Source: Saccoglossus kowalevskii | Lineage: Eukaryota > Hemichordata > Enteropneusta > Harrimaniidae | Direction of reading: 5' to 3' | Assembly (NCBI RefSeq): GCF_000003605.2 | Contig: NW_003154107.1 | Location: 1-28,156, forward strand | DNA length: 28,156 bases | In this document: positions 8,376 to 18,791 of the stretch, one piece after another | Layout of the letters: each line of letters opens with the position of its first letter | Numbering within the stretch: the stretch's first letter is position 1 | Program-made: the position numbers and the translations under genes | The notes under the pieces: generated by a model | The model's input: only the letters and a program-made list of their open reading frames with translations | Database searches by the model: none | What the model was told of the DNA's origin: nothing

Positions 8376-8445
8376 AGGGGACACCCGGGTTTAAACCGAG
8401 GACCTCTCGATCTGCAGTCGAGCTCTACCACTGAGCTATATCCCC
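8376..8445 (-). pseudogene. tRNA-Cys pseudogene copy 36, class III
   Basis: Standard class III with T5 terminator at 8367-8371. Confidence 0.75.
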
Positions 8446-8612
8446 ACAAGTTTAAAATAAATATAGAAAAATAACGACTGATACGATTTTGAAATTACGT
8501 CATAATGTGCTTAAATTATTCATACACAAACAAAATGAAGTGTTGTTACGCATACAGTGAATGATATAGATACAAGGGGTTTATCTGTGCTAATATATTA
8601 CATTAAAATTAA

Positions 8613-8684
8613 AGGGGACGCCCGGGTTCAAACCAGGGACCTCTCGATCTGCAGTCGAATGCTCTACCACTGAGCTATATCCCC
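8613..8684 (-). tRNA. tRNA-Cys-like copy 37, class II, A7·C66
   Basis: 477-bp duplicate of copy 35 with the same changes. Confidence 0.6.
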
Positions 8685-8852
8685 TCATGTTTAAAAATAA
8701 ATATAGGAAAATAACGACTGATACTATTTTGAAATTACGTAAAAATGTGCTTAAATTGTTCATACATAAACATACTGAGGTGTTGTTACGCATAGAGTGA
8801 ATGATCTGGACACAACTGTTTTATGTTGGCTAATGTATAACATAAAAATTGA

Positions 8853-8922
8853 AGGGGACACCCGGGTTTAAACCGAGGACCTCTCGATCTGCAGTCGAGC
8901 TCTACCACTGAGCTATATCCCC
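8853..8922 (-). pseudogene. tRNA-Cys pseudogene copy 38, class III
   Basis: 477-bp duplicate of copy 36. Confidence 0.75.
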
Positions 8923-9087
8923 ACAAGTTTAAAATAAATATAGATAAATAACGACTGATACGATTTTGAAATTACGTCCTAATGTGCTTAAATTGTTCAT
9001 ACATAAACAAAATGAAGTGTTTAGGCATAGAGTGAAAGATCTGGACACAAGTGTTTTATGTTGGCTAATATATAACATTAAAGTAGA

Positions 9088-9159
9088 AGGGGACACCCGG
9101 GTTCGAACCAGGGACCTCTCGATCTGCAGTCGAATGCTCTACCACTGAGCTATATCCCC
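9088..9159 (-). tRNA. tRNA-Cys(GCA) copy 39, class I consensus, T3 only downstream
   Basis: tRNA body identical to copy 4. The usual T4 run is interrupted to TTT; the next T4 on the minus strand is at 9009-9012, about 76 bases on. Confidence 0.92.
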
Positions 9160-9326
9160 ACAAGTTTAAAATAAATATAGAAAAATAACGACTGATACGA
9201 TTTTGAAATTACGTCATAATGTGCTTAAATTATTCATACACAAACAAAATGAAGTGTTGTTACGCATACAGTGAATGATATAGATACAAGGGGTTTATCT
9301 GTGCTAATATATTACATTAAAATTAA

Positions 9327-9398
9327 AGGGGACGCCCGGGTTCAAACCAGGGACCTCTCGATCTGCAGTCGAATGCTCTACCACTGAGCTATATCACC
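9327..9398 (-). tRNA. tRNA-Cys-like copy 40, class II, acceptor damage
   Basis: C56U, A7·C66, and G3 to U (9396), a second acceptor mismatch. Confidence 0.55.
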
Positions 9399-9566
9399 TC
9401 ATGTTTAAAAATAAATATAGGAAAATAACGACTGATACTATTTTGAAATTACGTAAAAATGTGCTTAAATTGTTCATACATAAACATACTGAAGTGTTGT
9501 TACGCATAGAGTGAATGATATGAATACAAGGGGTTTATTTGTGCTAATATACAACATTAAAATTAA

Positions 9567-9626
9567 AGGGGACACCCGGGACCTCTCGATCTGCAGTCGA
9601 ATGCTCTACCACTAAGCTATATCCCC
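9567..9626 (-). pseudogene. tRNA-Cys pseudogene copy 41, class IV
   Basis: 60 nt, the same 12-bp T-arm deletion and C13-to-U change as copy 22. Confidence 0.87.
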
Positions 9627-9791
9627 ACATCTTTAAAATAAATATAAGAAAATAACTACTGATACGATTTTGAAATTACGTCATAATGTGCTTAAATTGT
9701 TCATACATAAACAAAATGAAGTGTTTAGGCATAGAGTGAAAGATCTGGACACAAGTGTTTTATGTTGGCTAATATATAACATTAAAATAGA

Positions 9792-9863
9792 AGAGAACAT
9801 CCGGGTTCGAACCAGGGACCTCTCGATCTGCAGTCGAATGCTCTACCACTGAGCTATATCCCC
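9792..9863 (-). tRNA. tRNA-Cys(GCA) copy 42, class I, weak acceptor
   Basis: G2:U71 (9794), G4:U69 (9796) and G65 to A (9800, mismatch with C49). Boxes intact. Confidence 0.75.
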
Positions 9864-10030
9864 ACATGTTTAAAATAATTATAGAAAAATAACGACTGAT
9901 ATTATTTTGAAATTACGTCATAATGTGCTTAAATTGTTCATGCATAAATAAAATGAAGTGTTCTTACGCATACAGTGAATGATATGGATACAAGGGGTTT
10001 ATTTGTGCTAATATATAACATTAAAATTAA

Positions 10031-10102
10031 AGGGGACACCCGGGTTCAAACCAGGGACCTCTCGATCTGCAGTCGAATGCTCTGCCACTGAGCTATATCC
10101 CC
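10031..10102 (-). tRNA. tRNA-Cys-like copy 43, class II
   Basis: C56U, and U20 to C in the D loop, a tolerant position. Confidence 0.66.
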
Positions 10103-10270
10103 ACATGTTTCAAAAAAATATCGGAAAATAACGACTGATACTATTTTGAAATTACGTAAAAAATGTGCTTAAATTGTTCATACATAAACAAAATGAAGTG
10201 TTGTTCGGCATAGAGTGAATGATATGAATACAAGGGGTTTATTTGTGCTAATATACAACATTAAAATTAA

Positions 10271-10330
10271 AGGGGACACCCGGGACCTCTCGATCTGCAG
10301 TCGAATGCTCTACCACTAAGCTATATCCCC
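10271..10330 (-). pseudogene. tRNA-Cys pseudogene copy 44, class IV
   Basis: 60 nt, same deletion as copy 22, which it duplicates at about 5215 bp. Confidence 0.87.
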
Positions 10331-10496
10331 ACATCTTTAAAATAAATATAAGAAAATAACTACTGATACAATTTTAAAATTACGTCATAATGTGCTTAAA
10401 TTGTTCATACATAAACAAAATGAAGCGTTTAGGCATAGAGTGAATGATCTGGACACAAGTGTTTTATGTTAGCTAATGTATAACATTAAAATAGAA

Positions 10497-10565
10497 AGGG
10501 GACACCCGGGTTAAAGCGAGGACCTCTCGATCTCAAGTCGAGCTCTACCACTGAGCTATATCCCC
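10497..10565 (-). pseudogene. tRNA pseudogene copy 45, class III, UGA anticodon
   Basis: 69 nt: as copy 23 but with one more base lost from the T loop. Anticodon reads UGA. Confidence 0.8.
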
Positions 10566-10730
10566 ACAAGTTTAAAATAAATATAGAAAAATAACTAATG
10601 ATACAATTTTAAAATTACGTCAAATTGTGCTTACATTTTTAATACATAAACAAAATGAAGTGTTTTGACATAGAGTGAATGATCTGGACACAAGTGTTTT
10701 ATGTTCGCTAATGCATAACATTAAAGTAGA

Positions 10731-10802
10731 AGGGGACACCCGGGTTCGAACCAGGGACCTCTCGATCTGCAGTCGAATGCTCTACCACTGAGCTATATCC
10801 CC
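10731..10802 (-). tRNA. tRNA-Cys(GCA) copy 46, class I consensus, T3 only downstream
   Basis: Body identical to copy 4; downstream run reduced to TTT. Confidence 0.92.
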
Positions 10803-10969
10803 CCATGTCGAAAATTAACATAGGAAAATAACGACTGATACTATTTTGAAATGACGTAAAAATGTGCTTAAATTGTTCATACATAAACATACTGAAGTGT
10901 TGTTACGCATACAGTGAATGATATGGATACAAGGCGTTTATTTGAGCTAATATATAACATTAAAATTAA

Positions 10970-11041
10970 AGGGGACACCCGGGTTCAAACCAGGGACCTC
11001 TCGATCTGCAGTCGAATGCTCTACCACTGAGCTATATCCCC
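10970..11041 (-). tRNA. tRNA-Cys-like copy 47, class II
   Basis: C56U only. Confidence 0.7.
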
Positions 11042-11208
11042 TCATGTTTAAAATAAATATAGGAAAATAACGACTGATACTATTTTGAAATTACGTAAAA
11101 ATGTGCTTAAATTGTTCATACATAAACATACTGAAGTGTTGTTACGCATAGAGTGAATGATCTGGACACAAGTGTTTTATGTTGGCTAATGTATAACATA
11201 AAAATTGA

Positions 11209-11278
11209 AGGGGACACCCGGGTTTAAACCGAGGACCTCTCGATCTGCAGTCGAGCTCTACCACTGAGCTATATCCCC
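11209..11278 (-). pseudogene. tRNA-Cys pseudogene copy 48, class III
   Basis: Standard class III; unlike its duplicate copy 26 it keeps GCA. Confidence 0.75.
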
Positions 11279-11445
11279 ACAAGTTTAAAATAAATATAGA
11301 AAAATAACGACTGATACGATTTTGAAATTACGTCATAATGTGCTTAAATTATTCATACACAAACAAAATGAAGTGTTGTTACGCATACAGTGAATGATAT
11401 AGATACAAGGGGTTTATCTGTGCTAATATATTACATTAAAATTAA

Positions 11446-11517
11446 AGGGGACGCCCGGGTTCAAACCAGGGACCTCTCGATCTGCAGTCGAATGCTCTGC
11501 CACTGAGCTACATCCCC
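11446..11517 (-). tRNA. tRNA-Cys-like copy 49, class II, G7:C66 restored
   Basis: C56U and U20C. U66 to C is matched by A7 to G (11511), so a G7:C66 Watson-Crick pair replaces the A7·C66 mismatch of its relatives. Confidence 0.66.
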
Positions 11518-11685
11518 TCATGTTTAAAAATAAATATAGGAAAATAACGACTGATACTATTTTGAAATTACGTAAAAATGTGCTTAAATTGTTCATACAT
11601 AAACATACTGAGGTGTTGTTACGCATAGAGTGAATGATCTGGACACAAGTGTTTTATGTTGGCTAATGTATAACATAAAAATTGA

Positions 11686-11755
11686 AGGGGACACCCGGGT
11701 TTAAACCGAGGACCTCTCGATCTGCAGTCGAGCTCTACCACTGAGCTATATCCCC
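11686..11755 (-). pseudogene. tRNA-Cys pseudogene copy 50, class III
   Basis: Standard class III with T5 run downstream. Confidence 0.75.
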
Positions 11756-11920
11756 ACAAGTTTAAAATAAATATAGATAAATAACGACTGATACGATTTT
11801 GAAATTACGTCATAATGTGCTTAAATTGTTCATACATAAACAAAATGAAGTGTTTAGGCATAGAGTGAAAGATCTGGACACAAGTGTTTTATGTTGGCTA
11901 ATATATAACATTAAAGTAGA

Positions 11921-11992
11921 AGGGGACACCCGGGTTCGAACCAGGGACCTCTCGATCTGCAGTCGAATGCTCTACCACTGAGCTATATCCCC
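11921..11992 (-). tRNA. tRNA-Cys(GCA) copy 51, class I consensus, T3 only downstream
   Basis: 2833-bp duplicate of copy 39, with the same terminator change. Confidence 0.92.
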
Positions 11993-12159
11993 ACAAGTTT
12001 AAAATAAATATAGAAAAATAACGACTGATACGATTTTGAAATTACGTCATAATGTGCTTAAATTATTCATACACAAACAAAATGAAGTGTTGTTACGCAT
12101 ACAGTGAATGATATAGATACAAGGGGTTTATCTGTGCTAATATATTACATTAAAATTAA

Positions 12160-12231
12160 AGGGGACGCCCGGGTTCAAACCAGGGACCTCTCGATCTGCA
12201 GTCGAATGCTCTACCACTGAGCTATATCCCC
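12160..12231 (-). tRNA. tRNA-Cys-like copy 52, class II, A7·C66
   Basis: C56U and the A7·C66 mismatch; lacks the G3 change of copy 40. Confidence 0.6.
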
Positions 12232-12399
12232 TCATGTTTAAAAATAAATATAGGAAAATAACGACTGATACTATTTTGAAATTACGTAAAAATGTGCTTA
12301 AATTGTTCATACATAAACATACTGAAGTGTTGTTACGCATAGAGTGAATGATCTGGACACAAGTGTTTAATGTTGGCTAATGTATAACATAAAAATTGA

Positions 12400-12469
12400 A
12401 GGGGACACCCGGGTTTAAACCGAGGACCTCTCGATCTGCAGTCGAGCTCTACCACTGAGCTATATCCCC
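12400..12469 (-). pseudogene. tRNA-Cys pseudogene copy 53, class III
   Basis: Standard class III. Confidence 0.75.
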
Positions 12470-12634
12470 ACAAGTTTAAAATAAATATAGATAAATAACG
12501 ACTGATACGATTTTGAAATTACGTCATAATGTGCTTAAATTGTTCATACATAAACAAAATGAAGTGTTTAGGCATAGAGTGTAAGATCTGGACACAAGTG
12601 TTTTATGTTGGCTAATATATAACATTAAAGTAGA

Positions 12635-12706
12635 AGGGGACACCCGGGTTCGAACCAGGGACCTCTCGATCTGCAGTCGAATGCTCTACCACTGAGCTAT
12701 ATCCCA
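12635..12706 (-). tRNA. tRNA-Cys(GCA) copy 54, class I, U1 and T3 downstream
   Basis: G1 is U (12706), mismatched with C72, and the terminator is only TTT. Boxes intact. Confidence 0.82.
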
Positions 12707-12848
12707 ACATGATTTAAAATAAATATCGGGAAATAACGACTGATACTATTTTGAAATTACGTAAAAAATGTGCTTAAATTGTTCATACATAAACAAAATG
12801 AAGTGTTGTTCGGCATAGAGTAAATGATATGAATACAAGGGGTTTATT

Positions 12849-12862
12849 TGAGCTATATCCCC
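12849..12862 (-). pseudogene. tRNA-Cys 5' remnant (copy 55)
   Basis: Same junction as copy 21: spacer joined to the first tRNA bases. Confidence 0.85.
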
Positions 12863-13030
12863 ACATGTTTAAAATAAATATAGGAAAATAACGACTGATA
12901 CTATTTTGAAAGTACGTAAAAAATGTGCTTTAATAGTTCATACATAAACAAAATGAAGTGTTGTTCGGCATAGAGTGAATGATATAAATACAAGGGGTTT
13001 ATTTGTGCTAATATACAACATTAAAATTAA

Positions 13031-13090
13031 AGGGGACACCCGGGACCTCTCGATCAGCAGTCGAAAGCTCTACCACTGAGCTATATCCCC
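13031..13090 (-). pseudogene. tRNA pseudogene copy 56, class IV, GCU anticodon
   Basis: T-arm deletion as in copy 22; A36 is U so the anticodon reads GCU (serine), and a further change is at position 26. Not a working tRNA. Confidence 0.83.
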
Positions 13091-13258
13091 CAGATATTTA
13101 AACTATATACAGGAAAATAACGACTGATAATATTTTGAAATTACGTAAAAATGTGCTTAAATTGTTCATACATAAACAAAATGAAGTTTTGATGGGCATA
13201 GAGGGAATGATATGGATACAAGTGTTTTATGTTGGCTAATATATAACATTATAATAGA

Positions 13259-13330
13259 AGGGGACACCCGGGTTCGGACCAGGGACCTCTCGATCTGCAG
13301 TCGAATGCTCTACCACTGAGCTATATCCCC
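13259..13330 (-). tRNA. tRNA-Cys(GCA) copy 57, class I, U55 lost, no T4
   Basis: U55 is C (13277), hitting an invariant B box base, and the downstream flank has no T4 run. Likely silent. Confidence 0.7.
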
Positions 13331-13497
13331 ACATGTTTAAAATAAATATAGAAAAATAACGACTAATACTATTTTGAAATTACGTCATAATGTGCTTAAA
13401 TTGTTCATACATAAATAAAACGAAGTGTTGTTACGTATACAGTGAATGATATGGATAAAAGGGGTTTATTTCTGCTAATATATAACATTAAAATTAA

Positions 13498-13569
13498 AGG
13501 GGACACCCGGGTTCAAACCAGGGACCTCTCGATCTGCAGTCCAATGCTCTACCACTGAGCTATATCCCC
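13498..13569 (-). tRNA. tRNA-Cys-like copy 58, class II with anticodon stem mismatch
   Basis: C56U and C29G as in copy 8. Confidence 0.6.
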
Positions 13570-13733
13570 ACATGTTTAAAATAAATATAGAAAAATAACT
13601 ACTGATACAATTTTAAAATTACGTCATAATGTGCTTAAATTGTTCATCATAAACAAAATGAAGCGTTTAAGCATAGAGTGAATGATCTGGACACAAGTGT
13701 TTTATGTTGGCTAATATATAACATTAAAATAGA

Positions 13734-13805
13734 AAGGGACACCCGGGTTCGAACCAGGGACCTCTCGATCTGCAGTCGAATGCTCTACCACTGAGCTATA
13801 TCCCC
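13734..13805 (-). tRNA. tRNA-Cys(GCA) copy 59, class I, G1:U72
   Basis: Only G1:U72 differs from consensus. Confidence 0.9.
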
Positions 13806-13969
13806 ACATAATTAAAATAAATGTAGAAAAATAACGACTGATACTATTTTGAAATTACGTCATAATGTGCTTGAATTGTTCATGCATTAACAAAATAAAG
13901 TGTTTAGGATAGAGTGAATGATCTGGACACAAGTGTTTTATGTTGGCAAATGCATAACATTAAAATAGA

Positions 13970-14041
13970 AGGGGACACCCGGGTTCGAACCAGGGACCTC
14001 TCGATCTGCAGTCGAATGCTCTACCACTGAGCTATATCCCC
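13970..14041 (-). tRNA. tRNA-Cys(GCA) copy 60, class I consensus
   Basis: Identical to copy 4; lacks the G1 and C48 changes seen in related copies 7 and 18. Confidence 0.95.
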
Positions 14042-14208
14042 ACATGTTTAAACTAAATATAGGTAAATAACGACTGATACGATTTTGAAATTACGTCATA
14101 ATGTGCTTAAATTGTTCATGCATAAATAAAATGAAGTGTTGTTACGCATACAGTGAATGATATGGATACAAGGGGTTTATTTGTGCTAATATATAACATT
14201 AAAATTAA

Positions 14209-14280
14209 AGGGGACACCCGGGTTCAAACCAGGGACCTCTCGATCTGCAGTCGAATGCTCTATCACTGAGCTATATCCCC
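14209..14280 (-). tRNA. tRNA-Cys-like copy 61, class II with A19:U56
   Basis: C56U with G19A, as copy 28. Confidence 0.68.
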
Positions 14281-14447
14281 ACATGTTTAAACTAAATATA
14301 GGTAAATAACGACTAATACTATTTTGAAATTACGTAAAAATGTGCTTAAATTGTTCATACATGAACAAACTGAAGTGTTGGTAGGCATAGAGTGAATGAT
14401 ATGGATACAAGTGTTTTATGTTGGCTAATGTATAACATTAAAATAGA

Positions 14448-14517
14448 AGGGGACACCCGGGTTTAAACCGAGGACCTCTCGATCTGCAGTCGAGCTCTAC
14501 AACTGAGCTATATCCCC
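14448..14517 (-). pseudogene. tRNA-Cys pseudogene copy 62, class III
   Basis: Class III with G19 to U, so no 19:56 pair can form. Confidence 0.76.
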
Positions 14518-14682
14518 ATATCTTTAAAATAAATATAGGAAAATAACTACTGATACAATTTTGAAATTACGTCATAATGTGCTTAAATTATTCATACATA
14601 AACAAAATGAAGTGTTTAGGCATAGAGTGAAAGATCTGGACACAAGTGTTTTATGTTGGCTAATATATAACATTAAAATAGA

Positions 14683-14754
14683 AGGGGACACCCGGGTTCG
14701 AACCAGGGACCTCTCGATCTGCAGTCGAATGCTCTACCACTGAGCTATATCCCC
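14683..14754 (-). tRNA. tRNA-Cys(GCA) copy 63, class I consensus
   Basis: Identical to copy 4. Confidence 0.95.
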
Positions 14755-14921
14755 ACATGTTTAAACTAAATATAGGTAAATAACGACTAATACTATTTTG
14801 AAATTACGTAAAAATGTGCTTAAATTGTTCATACATGAACAAACTGAAGTGTTGGTAGGCATAGAGTGAATGATATGGATACAAGTGTTTTATGTTGGCT
14901 AATGTATAACATTAAAATAGA

Positions 14922-14991
14922 AGGGGACACCCGGGTTTAAACCGAGGACTTCTCGATCTGCAGTCGAGCTCTATCACTGAGCTATATCCCC
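14922..14991 (-). pseudogene. tRNA-Cys pseudogene copy 64, class III with A19
   Basis: Class III with G19 to A (pairs with U56) and a further change at 14950. Confidence 0.74.
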
Positions 14992-15156
14992 ACATGTTTA
15001 AAATAAATATAGGAAAATAACTACTGATACAATTTTAAAATTACGTCATAATGTGCTTAAATTGTTCATACATAAACAAAATGAAGCGTTTAGGCATAGA
15101 GTGAATGATCTGGACACAAGTGTTTTATGTTGGCTAATATATAACATTAAAATAGA

Positions 15157-15226
15157 AGGGGACACCCGGGTTCGAACCAGGGACCTCTCGATCTGCAGTC
15201 GAGCTCTACCACTGAGCTATATCCCC
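15157..15226 (-). pseudogene. tRNA-Cys copy 65, I/III chimera
   Basis: The 3' half has a perfect class I T arm and B box; the 5' half has the class III 2-nt deletion. The exchange point lies within the tRNA. Could be transcribed, but the anticodon stem is short. Confidence 0.75.
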
Positions 15227-15391
15227 ACAAGTTTAAAATAAATATAGAAAAATAACTAATGATACAATTTTAAAATTATGTCAAATTGTGCTTACATTTT
15301 AAATACATAAACAAAATGAAGTGTTTTGACATAGAGTGAATGATCTGAACACAAGTGTTTTTTGTTCGCTAATGCATAACATTAAAACAGA

Positions 15392-15463
15392 AGGGAACAC
15401 CCGGGTTCGAACCAGGGACCTCTCGATCTGCAGTCGAATGCTCTACCACTTAGGTATATCCCC
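15392..15463 (-). pseudogene. tRNA-Cys copy 66, class I, broken D stem
   Basis: G4:U69, plus changes at G10 and C13 that break the D stem and A box. B box intact, GCA kept. Confidence 0.7.
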
Positions 15464-15634
15464 ACATGTTTAAAATAAATACATATAGAAAAATAACGAC
15501 TGATACTATATTAAAATTACGTCATAATGTGCTTAAATTGTTCATGCATAAATAAAATGAAGTGTTGTTACGCATACAGTGAATGATATAGATACAAGGG
15601 GTTTATCTGTGCTAATATTTTACATTAAAATTAA

Positions 15635-15706
15635 AGAGGACACCCGGGTTCAAACCAGGGACCTCTCGATCTGCAGTCGAATGCTCTATCACTGAGCTAT
15701 ATCCCC
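15635..15706 (-). tRNA. tRNA-Cys-like copy 67, class II with A19:U56
   Basis: C56U, G19A and a G2:U71 wobble. Confidence 0.66.
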
Positions 15707-15873
15707 ACATGTTTAAACTAAATATAGGTAAATAACGACTAATACTATTTTGAAATTACATAAAAATGTGCTTAAATTGTTCATACATGAACAAACTGAA
15801 GTGTTGGTAGGCATAGAGTGAATGATATGGATACAAGTGTTTTATGTTGGCTAATGTATAACATTAAAATAGA

Positions 15874-15943
15874 AGGGGACACCCGGGTTTAAACCGAGGA
15901 CCTCTCGATCTCAAGTCGAGCTCTACCACTGAGCTATATCCCC
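15874..15943 (-). pseudogene. tRNA pseudogene copy 68, class III, UGA anticodon
   Basis: Class III body with the UGA anticodon of copies 23 and 45 but the ordinary class III T arm. Confidence 0.78.
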
Positions 15944-16108
15944 ACATCTTTAAAATAAATATAGGAAAATAACTACTGATACAATTTTGAAATTACGTCA
16001 TAATGTGCTTAAATTATTCATACATAAACAAAATGAAGTGTTTAGGCATAGAGTGAAAGATCTGGACACAAGTGTTTTATGTTGGCTAATATATAACATT
16101 AAAATAGA

Positions 16109-16180
16109 AGGGGACACCCGGGTTCGAACCAGGGACCTCTCGATCTGCAGTCGAATGCTCTACCACTGAGCTATATCCCC
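16109..16180 (-). tRNA. tRNA-Cys(GCA) copy 69, class I consensus
   Basis: Identical to copy 4. Confidence 0.95.
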
Positions 16181-16347
16181 ACATGTTTAAAATAATTATA
16201 GAAAAATAACGACTGATATTATTTTGAAATTACGTCATAATGTGCTTAAATTGTTCATGCATAAATAAAATGAAGTGTTGTTACGCATACAGTGAATGAT
16301 ATGGATACAAGGGGTTTATTTGTGCTAATATATAACATTAAAATTAA

Positions 16348-16419
16348 AGGGGACACCCGGGTTCAAACCAGGGACCTCTCGATCTGCAGTCGAATGCTCT
16401 ATCACTGAGCTATATCCCC
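16348..16419 (-). tRNA. tRNA-Cys-like copy 70, class II with A19:U56
   Basis: C56U with G19A. Confidence 0.68.
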
Positions 16420-16586
16420 ACATGTTTAAACTAAATATAGGTAAATAACGACTAATACTATTTTGAAATTACGTAAAAATGTGCTTAAATTGTTCATACA
16501 TGAACAAACTGAAGTGTTGGTAGGCATAGAGTGAATGATATGGATACAAGTGTTTTATGTTGGCTAATGTATAACATTAAAATAGA

Positions 16587-16656
16587 AGGGGACACCCGGG
16601 TTTAAACCGAGGACCTCTCGATCTGCAGTCGAGCTCTACAACTGAGCTATATCCCC
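16587..16656 (-). pseudogene. tRNA-Cys pseudogene copy 71, class III
   Basis: Class III with G19 to U, as copy 62. Confidence 0.76.
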
Positions 16657-16819
16657 ATATCTTTAAAATAAATATAGGAAAATAACTACTGATACAATTT
16701 TAAAATTACGTCATTATGTGCTTAAATTGTTCATACATAAACAAAATGAAGCGTTTAAGCATAGAGTGAATGATCTGGACACAGTGTTTTATGTTGGCTA
16801 TATATAACATTAAAATAGA

Positions 16820-16888
16820 AGGGACACCCGGGTTCGAACCAGGACTCTCGATCTGCAGTCGAATGCTCTACCACTGAGCTATATCCCC
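16820..16888 (-). pseudogene. tRNA-Cys copy 72, class I with three 1-nt deletions
   Basis: 69 nt: one G lost from the acceptor 3' strand and two bases lost from the variable/anticodon region near 16841-16850. B box intact but folding is damaged. Confidence 0.75.
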
Positions 16889-17054
16889 ACATGTCTAAAT
16901 TTAATATAGGAAAATAACGACTGATACTATTTTGAAATTACGTAAAATGTGCTTAAATTGTTCATACATAAACATACTGAAGTGTTGTTACGCATACAGT
17001 GAATGATATGGATACAAGGGGTTTATTTGTGCTAATATATAACATTAAAATTAA

Positions 17055-17126
17055 AGGGGACACCCGGGTTCAAACCAGGGACCTCTCGATCTGCAGTCGA
17101 ATGCTCTATCACTGAGCTATATCCCC
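17055..17126 (-). tRNA. tRNA-Cys-like copy 73, class II with A19:U56
   Basis: C56U with G19A. Confidence 0.68.
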
Positions 17127-17293
17127 ACATGTTTAAACTAAATATAGGTAAATAACGACTGATACTATTTTGAAATTACGTAAAAATGTGCTTAAATTGT
17201 TCATACATAAACATACTGAAGTGTTGTTACGCATAGAGTGAATGATCTGGACACAAGTGTTTTATGTTGGCTAATGTATAACATAAAAATTGA

Positions 17294-17363
17294 AGGGGAC
17301 ACCCGGGTTTAAACCGAGGACCTCTCGATCTGCAGTCGAGCTCTACCACTGAGCTACATCCCC
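17294..17363 (-). pseudogene. tRNA-Cys pseudogene copy 74, class III
   Basis: Class III with A7 to G, a G7:U66 wobble. Confidence 0.75.
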
Positions 17364-17528
17364 ACAAGTTTAAAATAAATATAGAAAAATAACGACTGAT
17401 ACGATTTTGAAATTACGTCATAATGTGCTTAAATTGTTCATACATAAACAAAATGAAGTGTTTAAGCATAGAGTGAAAGATCTGGACACAAGTGTTTTAT
17501 GTTGGCTAATATATAACATTAAAATAGA

Positions 17529-17599
17529 AGGGGACACCCGGGTTCGATCCAGGGACCTCTCGAATGCAGTCGAATGCTCTACCACTGAGCTATATCCCC
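17529..17599 (-). pseudogene. tRNA-Cys copy 75, damaged class I
   Basis: 71 nt: U54 is A in the B box, and one base is lost in the 3' side of the anticodon loop or stem near 17561-17570. Confidence 0.76.
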
Positions 17600-17766
17600 A
17601 CATGTTTAAAATAATTACAGAAAAATAACGACTGATATTATTTTGAAATTACGTCATAATGTGCTTAAATTGTTCATGCATAAATAAAATGAAGTGTTGC
17701 TACGCATACAGTGAATGATATGGATACAAGGGGTTTATTTGTGCTAATATATAACATTAAAATTAA

Positions 17767-17838
17767 AGGGGACACCCGGGTTCAAACCAGGGACCTCTCG
17801 ATCTGCAGTCGAATGCTCTATCACTGAGCTATATCCCC
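17767..17838 (-). tRNA. tRNA-Cys-like copy 76, class II with A19:U56
   Basis: 712-bp duplicate of copy 73. Confidence 0.68.
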
Positions 17839-18005
17839 ACATGTTTAAACTAAATATAGGTAAATAACGACTGATACTATTTTGAAATTACGTAAAAATG
17901 TGCTTAAATTGTTCATACATAAACATACTGAAGTGTTGTTACGCATAGAGTGAATTATCTGGACACAAGTGTTTTATGTTGGCTAATGTATAACATAAAA
18001 ATTGA

Positions 18006-18075
18006 AGGGGACACCCGGGTTTAAACCGAGGACCTCTCGATCTGCAGTCGAGCTCTACCACTGAGCTACATCCCC
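18006..18075 (-). pseudogene. tRNA-Cys pseudogene copy 77, class III
   Basis: 712-bp duplicate of copy 74, with A7 to G. Confidence 0.75.
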
Positions 18076-18240
18076 ACAAGTTTAAAATAAATATAGAAAA
18101 ATAACGACTGATACGATTTTGAAATTACGTCATAATGTGCTTAAATTGTTCATACATAAACAAAATGAAGTGTTTAAGCATAGAGTGAAAGATCTGGACA
18201 CAAGTGTTTTATGTTGGCAAATATATAACATTAAAATAGA

Positions 18241-18312
18241 AGGGGACACCCGGGTTCGAACCAGGGACCTCTCGATCTGCAGTCGAATGCTCTACCACTG
18301 AGCTATATCCCC
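18241..18312 (-). tRNA. tRNA-Cys(GCA) copy 78, class I consensus
   Basis: Identical to copy 4; the undamaged relative of copy 75. Confidence 0.95.
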
Positions 18313-18480
18313 ACATGTTTAAAATAATTATAGAAAAATAACGACTGATATTATTTTGAAATTACGTCATAATGTGCTTAAATTGTTCATGCATAAATAA
18401 AATGAAGTGTTGTTACGCATACAGTGAATGATATGGATACAAGGGGTTTATTTGTGCTAATATATAAACATTAAAATTAA

Positions 18481-18552
18481 AGGGGACACCCGGGTTCAAA
18501 CCAGGGACCTCCCGATCTGCAGTCGAATGCTCTATCACTGAGCTATATCCCC
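18481..18552 (-). tRNA. tRNA-Cys-like copy 79, class II with A19:U56
   Basis: C56U, G19A and A42 to G (18512), a U28·G42 wobble. Confidence 0.65.
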
Positions 18553-18719
18553 ACATGTTTAAACTAAATATAGGTAAATAACGACTAATACTATTTTGAA
18601 ATTACGTAAAAATGTGCTTAAATTGTTCATACATGAACAAACTGAAGTGTTGGTAGGCATAGAGTGAATGATATGGATACAAGTGTTTTATGTTGGCTAA
18701 TGTATAACATTAAAATAGA

Positions 18720-18791
18720 AGGGGACACCCGGGTTTAAACCGAGGACCTCTCGATCTGCAGTCGAATGCTCTACCACTGAGCTATATCCTC
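18720..18791 (-). pseudogene. tRNA-Cys copy 80, III/I chimera
   Basis: Full 72 nt: class III T arm (TTTAAAC) joined to an undeleted D/anticodon region. G2 is A (18790). The mirror image of copies 65 and 81. Confidence 0.72.

Larger units (their letters stand above)
8136..8445. repeat. Local dimer duplication, partner at 8613-8922
   Basis: Copies 35-36 are repeated at once as copies 37-38, offset 477 bp, with the same U66-to-C change in the class II member. This looks like a recent two-unit duplication. Confidence 0.85.
8613..9398. repeat. Four-unit block, partner at 11446-12231
   Basis: Copies 37-40 (II-III-I-II) and 49-52 match at a constant offset of 2833 bp and share the terminator change next to the class I member. 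Confidence 0.83.
17055..17599. repeat. Trimer II-III-I, partner at 17767-18312
   Basis: Copies 73-75 and 76-78 are adjacent trimers offset by 712 bp. They share the A7-to-G change of the class III member; copy 75 then gained its own damage. Confidence 0.82.
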
